A stretch of 43,079 bases of DNA. Origin: CAYSUS01 sp964434165 (GTDB lineage: Bacteria > Planctomycetota > Planctomycetia > Pirellulales > Thermoguttaceae). Within the stretch, counting starts at the first letter, position 1; every line of letters starts with the position of its first letter. The DNA is taken from NCBI GenBank assembly GCA_964434165.1, contig CAYSUS010000064.1, positions 1 to 43,079 on the forward strand, read 5' to 3'. The notes beneath the pieces were generated by a model. It had not been told where the DNA came from and made no database searches. It worked only from the letters and a program-made list of their open reading frames with translations. The translations under genes were made by a program, and so were the position numbers. Of the stretch, positions 16,546-24,650 are shown piece by piece.

Positions 16546-19500
16546 CTATTCGCCGAAGGCCATCACTTCGACGAGGTGCCGGCCCGTGTTCGCCGAATTA
16601 TGCGCCGGGGTGACGCGGAGGTAGCGCACGGAGCGCGGCTCGAATCGGCAGACGTAGCCCGCCCGCGTGGAAGGATCGCGGTTGTCGCGGCGGTCGGCCG
16701 CGATGTCCCACTTCTCTCCGTCGAGCGACGTCTCGACCGTGAAGCCGTAGTGGCGCAGATCACCGTAGTAGCCGACGACCACGACGCGGCCGACGCGGGT
16801 GGGTTTCTCCAGATCGACCTGCCACCAGGCCTCGCCTTGGTGCTTATTGACGTCCGTCGCCCAGAACCGCTCCGTGTTGCCGGCGAACCCGTCGTTGGCC
16901 AGGCGGGCCGGGTAAGGCGGCAGGGCGCTGGAGCACTTAGCCGGCTTGCCGGTGGTCAGGCTGGGCGAGTCGGGCTGGAAGGCGTCGCCGTATTTCTTCC
17001 ACAGCGCGGCCGCCGCTTCGGCGCCGTCGCCGCGGGGCTCGGCCGCGTATGTCTCGCGCCCGCTCGACCAGTCGCGCGTCCACTGCCGCAGGTCGGCGTT
17101 GAAGACCTGCTCGTCAAAGGTCTCGCCGGACTCGAGCGATGCGGCCAGGGCGTCGAAGTACTTGCGCCAGCGCTCGCGGTAGTAGCCGCGGATCATGCCG
17201 GCCCATTCCTTGCGCGCGTAGTCGTCGATGGCCGTGCCTTCGCCCCACAGGGTCAGCACGCGGCGGGCGTTCCACTCGAACTTCGCCCGGACCTCGTCGT
17301 CCTCGCCCCACCGCTTGGCGTCTTCCAGCCAGCGGCCCAGCAGAAGCTCCTCGCGCGTGGCCAGGAGGTCGTCCACGTCGGCAAGCAGGTCCAGGAATCG
17401 CTTCGAGGCGGCTTCAAAGGCCTTTCGGTCCTTGGCCCGATAGGCCTCGGCCGCCTTCTGCCGCAGCGTCTCGGCGTGGGTGACGAGCACCTGCCGGCCC
17501 ACGTTCACCAGGTCAAAGCGGAGGGTGTCGGGCAGGGGCGATCCGGACGCGGCCAGCTCCTCGGCCGCGAGCAGCAGGTGGCGCCAGGCCTGGGCCAGGA
17601 TTTCGTTCCCGTACGGCGGCATGCCGCGGCAGGGCCCCAGCGTGGGCACCTGATCGATGATCGACCGTGTGCGGTGCGGTGCGGTGTAAACGGTCTCGGC
17701 GAGGATCGCCCAGGCGGCTTCGGCCTGGTGGCTCTCAGCGCCGTAGCGGTGGCGGCTGTAGTCGCGGACGAACGTGGCGAGATCGACCGGCCCATCGCGC
17801 CAGGCCATCTCGTACATCAGGTCATAAACGATCGGGTTGCAGCCCAGCCCCTCGTTGACCAGGCCCAGCCCCACGAGCTTGCCGCGCGCTGGATCGCGGC
17901 GCGCGGCCGAGAGGCCGTGGTTGTTCCGGTCCAGCGGCCCGCCGAGATGCACGGTGCCGCCGAAGTTCTGCACGTTGCACCACAGCCAGGGCTTGCCGCA
18001 GAAGGCCTCGGTCTGGCTCCACATGGGTCGCGACTCGCAGAACAGGTCGAGCACCATCATGCGGTCGTCGGGCACCCCGCCGAGGAATGCTTCGATTCGC
18101 TCCTGGGTCCAGAACGAGCGTTTGAACATGAACGTCCAGCCCTGGAGGACCCAGACCGCGTCGGGGTCGCTTCTGGCCATGCCGTCGTAGATCGCCCGGC
18201 CCAGGCCGGCCAGGTACTTCAGCTCGCCGCTCGGCGGGGTCATCTCGATGAAGGTGTCGGCCGCGTAGAGATGATCGGTGCCGAACCGCCGGGCCTGCTC
18301 CTCCAGATACATCGCCGCGACCTGAGTGAACAGCGGATCGACCGGGTCGAGCAGGTGGGTCTCCCATTCGATCCAGCGGATGCGATGCAGCCGGGCGTTG
18401 GGGTGTTTCTTGGCGAGCGCCGCCGGCACGTGGCCCGTGAACCCCTGGAGCACGGGAGTCATGCCCAGCTCGCGCTGGCGCGCGAGGATCTGCTTCTGGA
18501 GATCCTCGTGGCGGTCGATCCACAACGGCGGTAGCGGACCGCCCCAGCCGTCCAGGCAGCCCATCCACTGGAACGGCAGATACGGCGGGCCGGCGAGCAG
18601 CTCGGCGATCTCCTCGTCGGTCATCCCCAGGCGCCGGCACACGGCCCTCCACACCGCCTCCTGCCCGGTGACCGCCAGGGGCGCGTTCACTCCATTGAGG
18701 GCCATCCAGTCGATGAGCCGCTCCCACTGGCTCCAGTCGTACCAGGGAAGCGAGTACCCGAAGCAGCAGTAGTTGAGGAAGTACCGGTACCGGGCCCAGC
18801 TCACCCGCCGCACCTTCCGCTCCACGGCGGACAGCGGGTCGGGCAGGCTCAGATGGCTGCCGCACCAGGAGACGTGGCAGCGGCAGAAGTGCTTCAAATA
18901 CCAGTTCAGCCCCATCGCCATCGACACGCCGCTGTTGCCGCGGATCACGGTCCTGCCGTCGCGGGTCTCGATCTCGAACACGTCGCGGCCCCGCACGGCC
19001 GGGATCGACTCGAACGCGAAGCGGTCGGCGCCATCGCCCAACAGCCGCCGCGCCAGAGCCTGCGCCGCCGCCGATCCGCCCGACTGCGGCTCGGCAGGCA
19101 CCGGGAACAAGGGATCGCCGACCGGCCGGTAGTTCACCCCCATCACATCGAGCCGCAGAAAGTGCCGCTCCAGACGCCGGCAGAACCGCTTGTAATCGCG
19201 ACCCTCCTTCGGGGACCAGAGGACCTCGATCAATGCGCAGGCCCGGGGGTAGGCCATGAACTCCCGCCGCCGCTCATCCGGGATCAACTCGCCCCAGAGC
19301 TGCCCCTGGCCGCCGAGCACGTGGCGGGCGTCTTCGGGCTTCAGGGCCTCCGGGACGGGCTCGAAGGCGTGGACCTTTTCCAGCGGCAGCACGCTCCGCC
19401 CCAGTCCGAGTTCGTCCGGATGCTGGCGATAGTCGAAGTAGGTGTGCGAGGTGGGGGCCATGATCACGTCGTGGCCGGCCTGGGCCGCGGTGATCCCGCC

Positions 19501-20733
19501 CCCCATGCCGCGCCACGACATGACGGTCGCCCCCGAGGCCAAGCCGCCCTGGAGGATCTCGTCCCAGCCGACCATGCGACGGCCGAGCCGGGCGAGGTGG
19601 GCGTCCATCTGCTTGACTAACCAACTGTGCAGCGCGTGGGCGTCCTTGCAGCCAAGCAGCTTCATGCGGGCCTGCATCTCGGGGTCGTTCTCCCACAGGC
19701 TCAGGTTGGCCTCGTCGCCGCCGATGTGGACGAACCGGCCTGGAAACAACTCCACGATCTCGCTGAGCACATCCTTCAGGAAGACGACCGTTTCCTCCCG
19801 CGGCGCGACCAGCCCGCCGAGCTTGCCCCAGCGCTCGTCGAGCGACAGGCCGTCGACGCGACTGGGATTGATGCCCAGGTGAGGATACGCGTTGATGGCC
19901 GCGCCGGCGTGGTAGGGCATCTCGATCTCGGGGACGAGCGTCACGTGGCGGTCCGCCGCGTAGCGGACCAGGTCGCGGATGTCGTCCTGCTTGTAGAAGC
20001 CGCCCTCACCGCCGCTGCGATCACGGCCTGATGCGAGCCGGGTAAGGTCAGGATGCCCTTTGATTTCGACGCGCCAGCCGATGTTGTCGGTCAGGTGGAG
20101 CTGCAGGTGGTTGAGCTTGTGCAGGGCCATCAGGTCGATGAACCGCTTGACGTCCTCGACCGGGATGAAGTGCCGGGCCGGATCGATCAGCAGCCCGCGC
20201 CAAGCGAAGCGGGGCCGGTCTTCGATCTCCACGGACGGCACGACCCAGTCCACGCCCTCGGCCTGCCTCGCGGAAAACACCTGCGGCGGCAGGAGTTGGC
20301 GCAACGTCTGCCCCCCGTAGAACAGGCCTGCCGGGGCGGCCGCGCGGAGATCGATCCGCTGCGGCGTCACGCGAAGCGCGTAGCCTTCCTTGCCGAGCCG
20401 GTCTTCCAGCGACGGATCGAGCGATAGCACGACCGCCCGGGCCCCCTCCGGCGCAGCCTCGACCACCTTCAGACGGAAACCCATGGCCGGGGCCAGAGCG
20501 TCGATCAGCTTGACGGCCTCGGCTCTGGCCTGCGTGCCCGCCACAACGGGGAGGTCCTTGTCGACTTGGAAGACGCCCTCGCCCTCGATCAACTGCGCGG
20601 GCCGGGGCACGATCGCGATCTCTCGCTGCGCGCGGGCGGCGCCCTCGGCCAGGGCCGAACAGGGCATCAGAAGCGCCGGCAGGAGGACGGCGGCAAGCAA
20701 AGCCGTCCGTCGGGAAGAACGAGCGGGCAGCAT
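16546..20733 (-). CDS. GH20-GH89-F5/8C fusion (beta-hexosaminidase plus alpha-N-acetylglucosaminidase)
   Basis: This 1,395-aa chain has a signal peptide (1-29), a GH20b domain (about 37-170) and a GH20 barrel (about 174-520) with HIGGD340-E341, the Asp-Glu catalytic pair, plus GWDEIL and GQLWGEL. From about residue 550 it continues as an alpha-N-acetylglucosaminidase of family GH89: N-domain (RDVFEIETRDGRTVIRGNSG), barrel (RYRYFLNYCCFGYSLPWYDW) and helical C-domain. ADTFIE830M and VNE961GLG fit the two GH89 glutamates. The tail (about 1265-1395, WWQVDLEKPTRVGRVVVVGYYG) is a coagulation-factor 5/8 C (discoidin) module that may bind glycan. The enzyme should remove terminal beta-GlcNAc/GalNAc and alpha-GlcNAc outside the cytoplasm. 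GGGAG lies 8 nt before the ATG. Confidence 0.92.
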   Translation of the reverse strand: MLPARSSRRTALLAAVLLPALLMPCSALAEGAARAQREIAIVPRPAQLIEGEGVFQVDKDLPVVAGTQARAEAVKLIDALAPAMGFRLKVVEAAPEGARAVVLSLDPSLEDRLGKEGYALRVTPQRIDLRAAAPAGLFYGGQTLRQLLPPQVFSARQAEGVDWVVPSVEIEDRPRFAWRGLLIDPARHFIPVEDVKRFIDLMALHKLNHLQLHLTDNIGWRVEIKGHPDLTRLASGRDRSGGEGGFYKQDDIRDLVRYAADRHVTLVPEIEMPYHAGAAINAYPHLGINPSRVDGLSLDERWGKLGGLVAPREETVVFLKDVLSEIVELFPGRFVHIGGDEANLSLWENDPEMQARMKLLGCKDAHALHSWLVKQMDAHLARLGRRMVGWDEILQGGLASGATVMSWRGMGGGITAAQAGHDVIMAPTSHTYFDYRQHPDELGLGRSVLPLEKVHAFEPVPEALKPEDARHVLGGQGQLWGELIPDERRREFMAYPRACALIEVLWSPKEGRDYKRFCRRLERHFLRLDVMGVNYRPVGDPLFPVPAEPQSGGSAAAQALARRLLGDGADRFAFESIPAVRGRDVFEIETRDGRTVIRGNSGVSMAMGLNWYLKHFCRCHVSWCGSHLSLPDPLSAVERKVRRVSWARYRYFLNYCCFGYSLPWYDWSQWERLIDWMALNGVNAPLAVTGQEAVWRAVCRRLGMTDEEIAELLAGPPYLPFQWMGCLDGWGGPLPPLWIDRHEDLQKQILARQRELGMTPVLQGFTGHVPAALAKKHPNARLHRIRWIEWETHLLDPVDPLFTQVAAMYLEEQARRFGTDHLYAADTFIEMTPPSGELKYLAGLGRAIYDGMARSDPDAVWVLQGWTFMFKRSFWTQERIEAFLGGVPDDRMMVLDLFCESRPMWSQTEAFCGKPWLWCNVQNFGGTVHLGGPLDRNNHGLSAARRDPARGKLVGLGLVNEGLGCNPIVYDLMYEMAWRDGPVDLATFVRDYSRHRYGAESHQAEAAWAILAETVYTAPHRTRSIIDQVPTLGPCRGMPPYGNEILAQAWRHLLLAAEELAASGSPLPDTLRFDLVNVGRQVLVTHAETLRQKAAEAYRAKDRKAFEAASKRFLDLLADVDDLLATREELLLGRWLEDAKRWGEDDEVRAKFEWNARRVLTLWGEGTAIDDYARKEWAGMIRGYYRERWRKYFDALAASLESGETFDEQVFNADLRQWTRDWSSGRETYAAEPRGDGAEAAAALWKKYGDAFQPDSPSLTTGKPAKCSSALPPYPARLANDGFAGNTERFWATDVNKHQGEAWWQVDLEKPTRVGRVVVVGYYGDLRHYGFTVETSLDGEKWDIAADRRDNRDPSTRAGYVCRFEPRSVRYLRVTPAHNSANTGRHLVEVMAFGE

Positions 20734-20925
20734 CTCCGGTCTCCCATGCGGATCACCAGGTGCGAAGACAACGGGCGAGAACGCGGGAACGATCGCGGGA
20801 TCCCAAGGAGTGGATTCTCGGGCGATGACTCATCGGCGCACCGGCCGAAAAGACCGCCGAACGAGCCGCCCGCGGCAAGCTTCGCGCATTGACCCCAACG
20901 TGGCTGGCGATGCCCGAAGCGGGGC

Positions 20926-21537
20926 CTACTTCCACTTGCACTTGCGCTTGCCGAGGCGATGCTCGCCGTGGCAGTCGGTGCAGTGCTTCTCCTCGGTCTT
21001 GCCGGCGAAGAACTCCTCGTGCGCGTCGGCGTCCATTTTGCGCTTGCTGTGGCACTTCATGCAGGCGGCGTTGACTTCGTCGCGGCGATACATGATCTCC
21101 GGCGGCGTCCCGTTTCCGCCCGAGGCCCACGACTCGTCGGCGATATGCTCGTCGCAATCGCCGTGGCAGTCCGCGCAGCTGATGTCGGCCTTGGCGTGGA
21201 CCAGGGCGATCTCTTCCTTCTTGTAATTCAGGTGGCAGACGAAGCAGCGGGCGTTGTCCACCATGGCCTCGGTCGGCTTCTCCTCCTCGCCCTCGTCATC
21301 GAGGAGCAGCGGGGGCTCGTCGTCCAACAGCAGCAGGGGCTCTTCCTTGCCCCCCGGCTTGCCATTGTCCCCCGACTTTCCCTTCTCGGGCGCCGTTTTG
21401 TCCTTGGCCGGCTGATCGGCCACAGCCTCCAGGGCGAAGTGACACCCCGGTGGCAATCCCAAGAAACACGCCGAGGCGCAGAAGGCGGCGACGGCCGCCG
21501 CCAGGACGATCACCCCAGCAAGCGAGAACGGTCTCAT
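20926..21537 (-). CDS. Tetraheme c-type cytochrome with LLLDDE repeat linker
   Basis: This 203-aa protein has an N-terminal hydrophobic export or anchor segment (residues 5-28) and four C-x-x-C-H heme sites: C98-FV-CH, C121-AD-CH, C159-MK-CH and C186-TD-CH. It therefore resembles small multiheme cytochromes of the cytochrome c3/c554/doubled-CxxCH type. A low-complexity linker at residues 66-82 repeats the unit E-P-x-LLLDDE twice. The product should carry electrons in the periplasm. No terminal reductase gene is nearby. The start is 39 bp after the stop of the AKR-fold gene on the same strand, which suggests a shared transcript and possibly an electron link. GAGG precedes the ATG (21535-21537) by 5 nt. 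Confidence 0.85.
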   Translation of the reverse strand: MRPFSLAGVIVLAAAVAAFCASACFLGLPPGCHFALEAVADQPAKDKTAPEKGKSGDNGKPGGKEEPLLLLDDEPPLLLDDEGEEEKPTEAMVDNARCFVCHLNYKKEEIALVHAKADISCADCHGDCDEHIADESWASGGNGTPPEIMYRRDEVNAACMKCHSKRKMDADAHEEFFAGKTEEKHCTDCHGEHRLGKRKCKWK

Positions 21538-21576
21538 CTTCCCCTCGAAGCAAGCGCTCTAATGCGGCCCGGAAAC

Positions 21577-22587
21577 TCAGACGTACTCCCAATCCTTCAG
21601 CCACTGGTAGCCCTTCGGCAGGTTGGCCCACATGTGCCGGCTGGCGCGATCCAATTCGGCCCGCTCCTTCAGATCGAGCTCCAATCGCTCCTTGGCGGCC
21701 TTGGCCGCGTTGTCCACATGCTCCACGGCATTGACGCCGGGGATCGGGATCACGGTGTTCGAGTGGAGGATGTAGCGGAGGGCGAGCCGGCCGCGGCGGT
21801 TGTTCTCCTCCTCGTCGCCGCGGAACAGCGAGCCGGCCCCGTACGGCTTGATGCCGAATGCCCCCACGTCGCACTTCTTCAGGGAGTCGAAGAGGCTGTC
21901 CTTGGGGGCAGCCTTGCTCATGGTCGTGAACGGGAAGCAGACGCAATCGACCTGCGGAAAGTACTCGATCATGAACTTGATCCAGCGGCGGTCGTGCGAG
22001 GAGAAGCCGATGCAGCGGGCCTTGCCCTGCTTCTTGGCCTTCTCAAGCGCCTCGACGAGCTCGCAGGCGGTGTCGAACGAGTGGCGTCCGCCCGGCTCGA
22101 AGCAGGTGACCCGCCACAGGTCGGTGTATTCCTGATTCGAGAGTTGCAGCAGCTCATCAAGCGAGGCGAGCAGCTTCTTGGCCGTGCGATACTCCTCGTG
22201 GCGGATCTCCTTGCCGCAGTAGGACAGGGCCAGGTACATCTTGTCGCGGCGGCCTTCGAGGGCCTTGGCGTCGCGCACGACCTCATGCCGGCAGCAGGCG
22301 TCGATGTAGTTGATGCCCAGGTCGATCGCCCGGCTGACGCACTCGTTGCGCTCCTTCTGATCGCTGCGGGAGTGCCCGCCCAAGGAGACGGCCGAGACCA
22401 TCCACTCGGTGGAGCCCTGCCGGCGATACTCCATGTTCTCGTTGTAGTTGAGGATCTTGGACGTATCGACCTTGGCGGCGGCCCGAGCCGTCGGTGCGGC
22501 CGTCGCGCCCAGCCCCGCGGCCACGCCCACGGCGGCTTTCGTCCCCTCGCCGATGAAATCCCGCCGGGTGACCTGTTTACTGTCCAT
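21577..22587 (-). CDS. Tat-exported aldo/keto reductase-fold protein with degenerate tetrad
   Basis: The 336-aa protein opens with a Tat signal (TRRDFIGEGTKAAVGVAAG) and has the AKR barrel pattern: AVSLGGHSRSDQ, GINYIDACC, EYTDLWRV, CIGFSSHDRRW, and a C-terminal RYILHSNTVIPIPGVNAVEH. Of the D-Y-K-H tetrad only D96 is retained. By alignment to the motif spacing, H101 occupies the Tyr site, S122 the Lys site and T161 the His site. Ordinary NADPH carbonyl reduction is therefore doubtful. From memory, exported planctomycete AKR-like proteins with the same D-A-C-C pattern exist, so this is probably a family trait and not a decayed gene. It is followed after 39 bp by a tetraheme cytochrome gene. 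Confidence 0.8.
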   Translation of the reverse strand: MDSKQVTRRDFIGEGTKAAVGVAAGLGATAAPTARAAAKVDTSKILNYNENMEYRRQGSTEWMVSAVSLGGHSRSDQKERNECVSRAIDLGINYIDACCRHEVVRDAKALEGRRDKMYLALSYCGKEIRHEEYRTAKKLLASLDELLQLSNQEYTDLWRVTCFEPGGRHSFDTACELVEALEKAKKQGKARCIGFSSHDRRWIKFMIEYFPQVDCVCFPFTTMSKAAPKDSLFDSLKKCDVGAFGIKPYGAGSLFRGDEEENNRRGRLALRYILHSNTVIPIPGVNAVEHVDNAAKAAKERLELDLKERAELDRASRHMWANLPKGYQWLKDWEYV

Positions 22588-22609
22588 CGTTCGTCTCCGT
22601 GCGATTATG

Positions 22610-22631
22610 GCCTGCCCCTCATGGGGCAGGC
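22610..22631. repeat. Perfect 9-bp hairpin in the AKR leader
   Basis: GCCTGCCCC, loop TCAT, GGGGCAGGC form a perfect 9-bp stem with a 4-nt loop, 23 bases upstream of the AKR-fold gene and downstream of the LamG gene. No T-run follows in the direction of transcription. It may be a repeat element or an mRNA leader or 3'-end structure. Confidence 0.55.
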
Positions 22632-22734
22632 GCCCCCCAAGAAGAAAACCGTTACCTGCTATCTGCTATCCGATCACGGAAAGCGCTGAGCCCGCGTGGT
22701 GCGTAGCACGTGTGAGGCCGACGCTCCGTAGTTC

Positions 22735-23460
22735 TCACCTGGCCTTGAACAGGGCCTTGATCTCATCGACCGAGAGGGCTCGATCGTAGAGGCGCACCTC
22801 GTCGATCCGTCCCTGGAATCCCCGCCCGATGGTCACGTCCAACTCGTCGCCCGTATCGAGCGGCCAGAGGTCCAACAGCCCGATGTCGTGGATCTCGGCC
22901 GGCGCGCCGTCCACGTAGAGCTTGACGTGGTCATGAAGATTGGGTGAATCGGCCTTCTCGACGACGGCCGCCACGTGGTGCCACTCGTCGTCGGCCAGGT
23001 CCTCGTTGACATACAGGTAGCCGCCGCTGGGATCGACCCCGACCCGACCGCGGATGAATCCGAACCGAAAGATCTTGCCGGCATCGTCCGCGCCCCAGCG
23101 GATCACGTCGCCGCGGCGTTGGGAGGTCTTGATCCAGGCAGCGACCGTGCGCGGCGCGGTGCCAGCTATTCCCTTGTATCCGGCGACCTCGACGAGCCCC
23201 CGCTTGCCTTGAAGCTGGAGGGCCTTTCCGACGCGGCCGTCCTCAGAATGCTTGTCGAACGAGAGGCCGTCCTTGAGCGTAGCCTTGTGGTCGTGCCTCG
23301 AGGAATCGGCAGCCGTCTCGCCCGACTCCTCGTCCAGCTTCCACCAGCCGACCAGGCCCTTTTCCGAGTCGGCCGGGTCCTCGGCCGCGCGAGCCGAGGA
23401 GATGCTTGCCATCCACGAGATCAGGACGACCGAGAAGAGGCGTAACCCGAGAGTGCTCAT
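22735..23460 (-). CDS. Secreted LamG/concanavalin-like protein
   Basis: The 241-aa protein has a signal peptide (MSTLGLRLFSVVLISWM, cut near A25) and one LamG-type jelly-roll domain (Laminin_G_3-like). The visible strings are GLVGWWKLDEESGETAADSS, VAAWIKTSQRRGDVI, DDEWHHVAAVVEK, KLYVDGAPAE and GRIDEVRLYDRALSVDEIKAL. These are binding modules of extracellular planctomycete proteins; no catalytic residues are evident. It may attach to carbohydrate or the cell surface. The start at 23460 is favoured by GGAG 7 nt upstream and by the signal peptide; the frame is open to 23931 but the extra residues look non-coding. It is followed by the AKR-fold gene after 147 bp. Confidence 0.85.
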   Translation of the reverse strand: MSTLGLRLFSVVLISWMASISSARAAEDPADSEKGLVGWWKLDEESGETAADSSRHDHKATLKDGLSFDKHSEDGRVGKALQLQGKRGLVEVAGYKGIAGTAPRTVAAWIKTSQRRGDVIRWGADDAGKIFRFGFIRGRVGVDPSGGYLYVNEDLADDEWHHVAAVVEKADSPNLHDHVKLYVDGAPAEIHDIGLLDLWPLDTGDELDVTIGRGFQGRIDEVRLYDRALSVDEIKALFKAR

Positions 23461-23534
23461 GGCGCTGCTCCGTATCCCGCGTGGCCGGCTCGTCCCCTCG
23501 GCAGGCTGCCGATGGCGCCACTTTACCAGCCCCT

Positions 23535-23652
23535 CGTGCCCCCAGCAAGGATTTTCTGTGTTTCGGCGGGCAGCGGTGGTCGACGCCCCTCGCGCGTCCG
23601 CGGCAATCCTCCCGGAGAAAGCGGTTCCGCCCAGCCGCACGCTGGGGGCACG
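23535..23652. repeat. 12-bp perfect inverted repeats 94 nt apart
   Basis: CGTGCCCCCAGC (23535-23546) and its exact reverse complement GCTGGGGGCACG (23641-23652) flank 94 nt in the 203-bp gap upstream of the LamG gene. The arrangement could fold as a long stem-loop leader or could be the ends of a small non-coding element. Several shorter palindromes lie nearby, for example CGGCAG-G-CTGCCG in the same gap. Confidence 0.5.
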
Positions 23653-23663
23653 CTCCCATCCGA

Positions 23664-24650
23664 TCACGAGAGCGGCACGCCTATACCCAGCCGGCGGGCA
23701 CCCTCCAGGGCCGCCGCACCGGCATGAAGATCCTGAATCGCCACGCCCACCGACTTGAACAGCGTCACCTCCTCGGGGCTGCGCCGACCGGGCTTTCGAT
23801 CCAGCAAAACCTCCCCCAGCTCCGTGCCGAGGTCCCCCTCGTGGATCAGGCCTCGACGCAGCGGGCCGATCAGATCGCCGGCCTCCTCCAGCGCCGCCGC
23901 GCGATGGTCGACCACCACCCGGGCTCGGCAAACCGTCTCGCTCGGCACCTCCGCCACCTCGGGACGGAAGGAGCCGACGGCGTTGACGTGCACGCCCGGC
24001 CCCAGGTCGATGTCCTCAAACACGGGCGTGGTCGACGTCGTCGCGGCGCAGACCACGTCGGCCCCGTCGAGGGCTGCGCCCGGCGTGGCCGCACGCTCGA
24101 CAGGCAAGCCCAGCTTCGCGGTCATCTCCGCGGCAAACCGCTCCGCGGCAGCGGAGTGAAGATCGTAGACCGCCGCGCGACAAATCGCGCGCACGCAGCA
24201 GACAGCCTCCAACTGCGTGCGGGCCTGCACCCCGGCGCCGAATACAGCGGCCGCCGCGGAGTCGGCTCGCGCCAGGACATCGGTCGCCGCGCCGGAGGCC
24301 GCCCCGGTGCGGATCGCCGTGAGCGACGCGCCGTCCAACACCGCGAGGGGCGTGCCCGTGGCCGCATCGGTCAAGGTGACCAGCGACTGGATCAGCGGGA
24401 GTCCGCGCCGCGGGTTTTCCCCGAACACGGTGACGAGCTTCACGGAGAACAGCTTGCGGGCCGCTGAGTGGCACGGCATCACCAGGGCCACCCCCTGATG
24501 CTCAGGGGCCTCGAGGCTCTCGCGCAAGGGCAGCGCCACCGCGGCGCCCGAGAGCTCGCGGAAGGCCTCCCGCATCGCCTCGATGGCGGCAGGCATGGGC
24601 AGGGCCCGGCGGACGTCGTCCGCCGCGAGATAGAGGAGTTGCGGCTTCAT
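23664..24650 (-). CDS. Ornithine cyclodeaminase/mu-crystallin family protein
   Basis: The 328-aa protein shows the family pattern: LYLAADDVRRALPM at the start, K71 in FSVKLVTVF, LDGASLTAIRTGAASG, a Rossmann motif VFGAGVQARTQ (138-143), and FEDIDLGPGVHVNAVGSF. Members are ornithine cyclodeaminase, alanine dehydrogenase (archaeal type) or imine (ketimine) reductases; the motifs do not separate these. Its ATG overlaps the stop of the serine ammonia-lyase gene as ATGA (24647-24650) and has no Shine-Dalgarno, only a pyrimidine-rich upstream stretch, so translation probably depends on coupling. An imine or ketimine reductase acting on products of amino-acid deamination would suit the pair, but this is inference. 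Confidence 0.82.
   Translation of the reverse strand: MKPQLLYLAADDVRRALPMPAAIEAMREAFRELSGAAVALPLRESLEAPEHQGVALVMPCHSAARKLFSVKLVTVFGENPRRGLPLIQSLVTLTDAATGTPLAVLDGASLTAIRTGAASGAATDVLARADSAAAAVFGAGVQARTQLEAVCCVRAICRAAVYDLHSAAAERFAAEMTAKLGLPVERAATPGAALDGADVVCAATTSTTPVFEDIDLGPGVHVNAVGSFRPEVAEVPSETVCRARVVVDHRAAALEEAGDLIGPLRRGLIHEGDLGTELGEVLLDRKPGRRSPEEVTLFKSVGVAIQDLHAGAAALEGARRLGIGVPLS

Noticed and set aside
16441..18534. 697-codon open frame on the plus strand
   Set aside because: It is antisense to the GH20-GH89 fusion; its composition is typical of a shadow frame.
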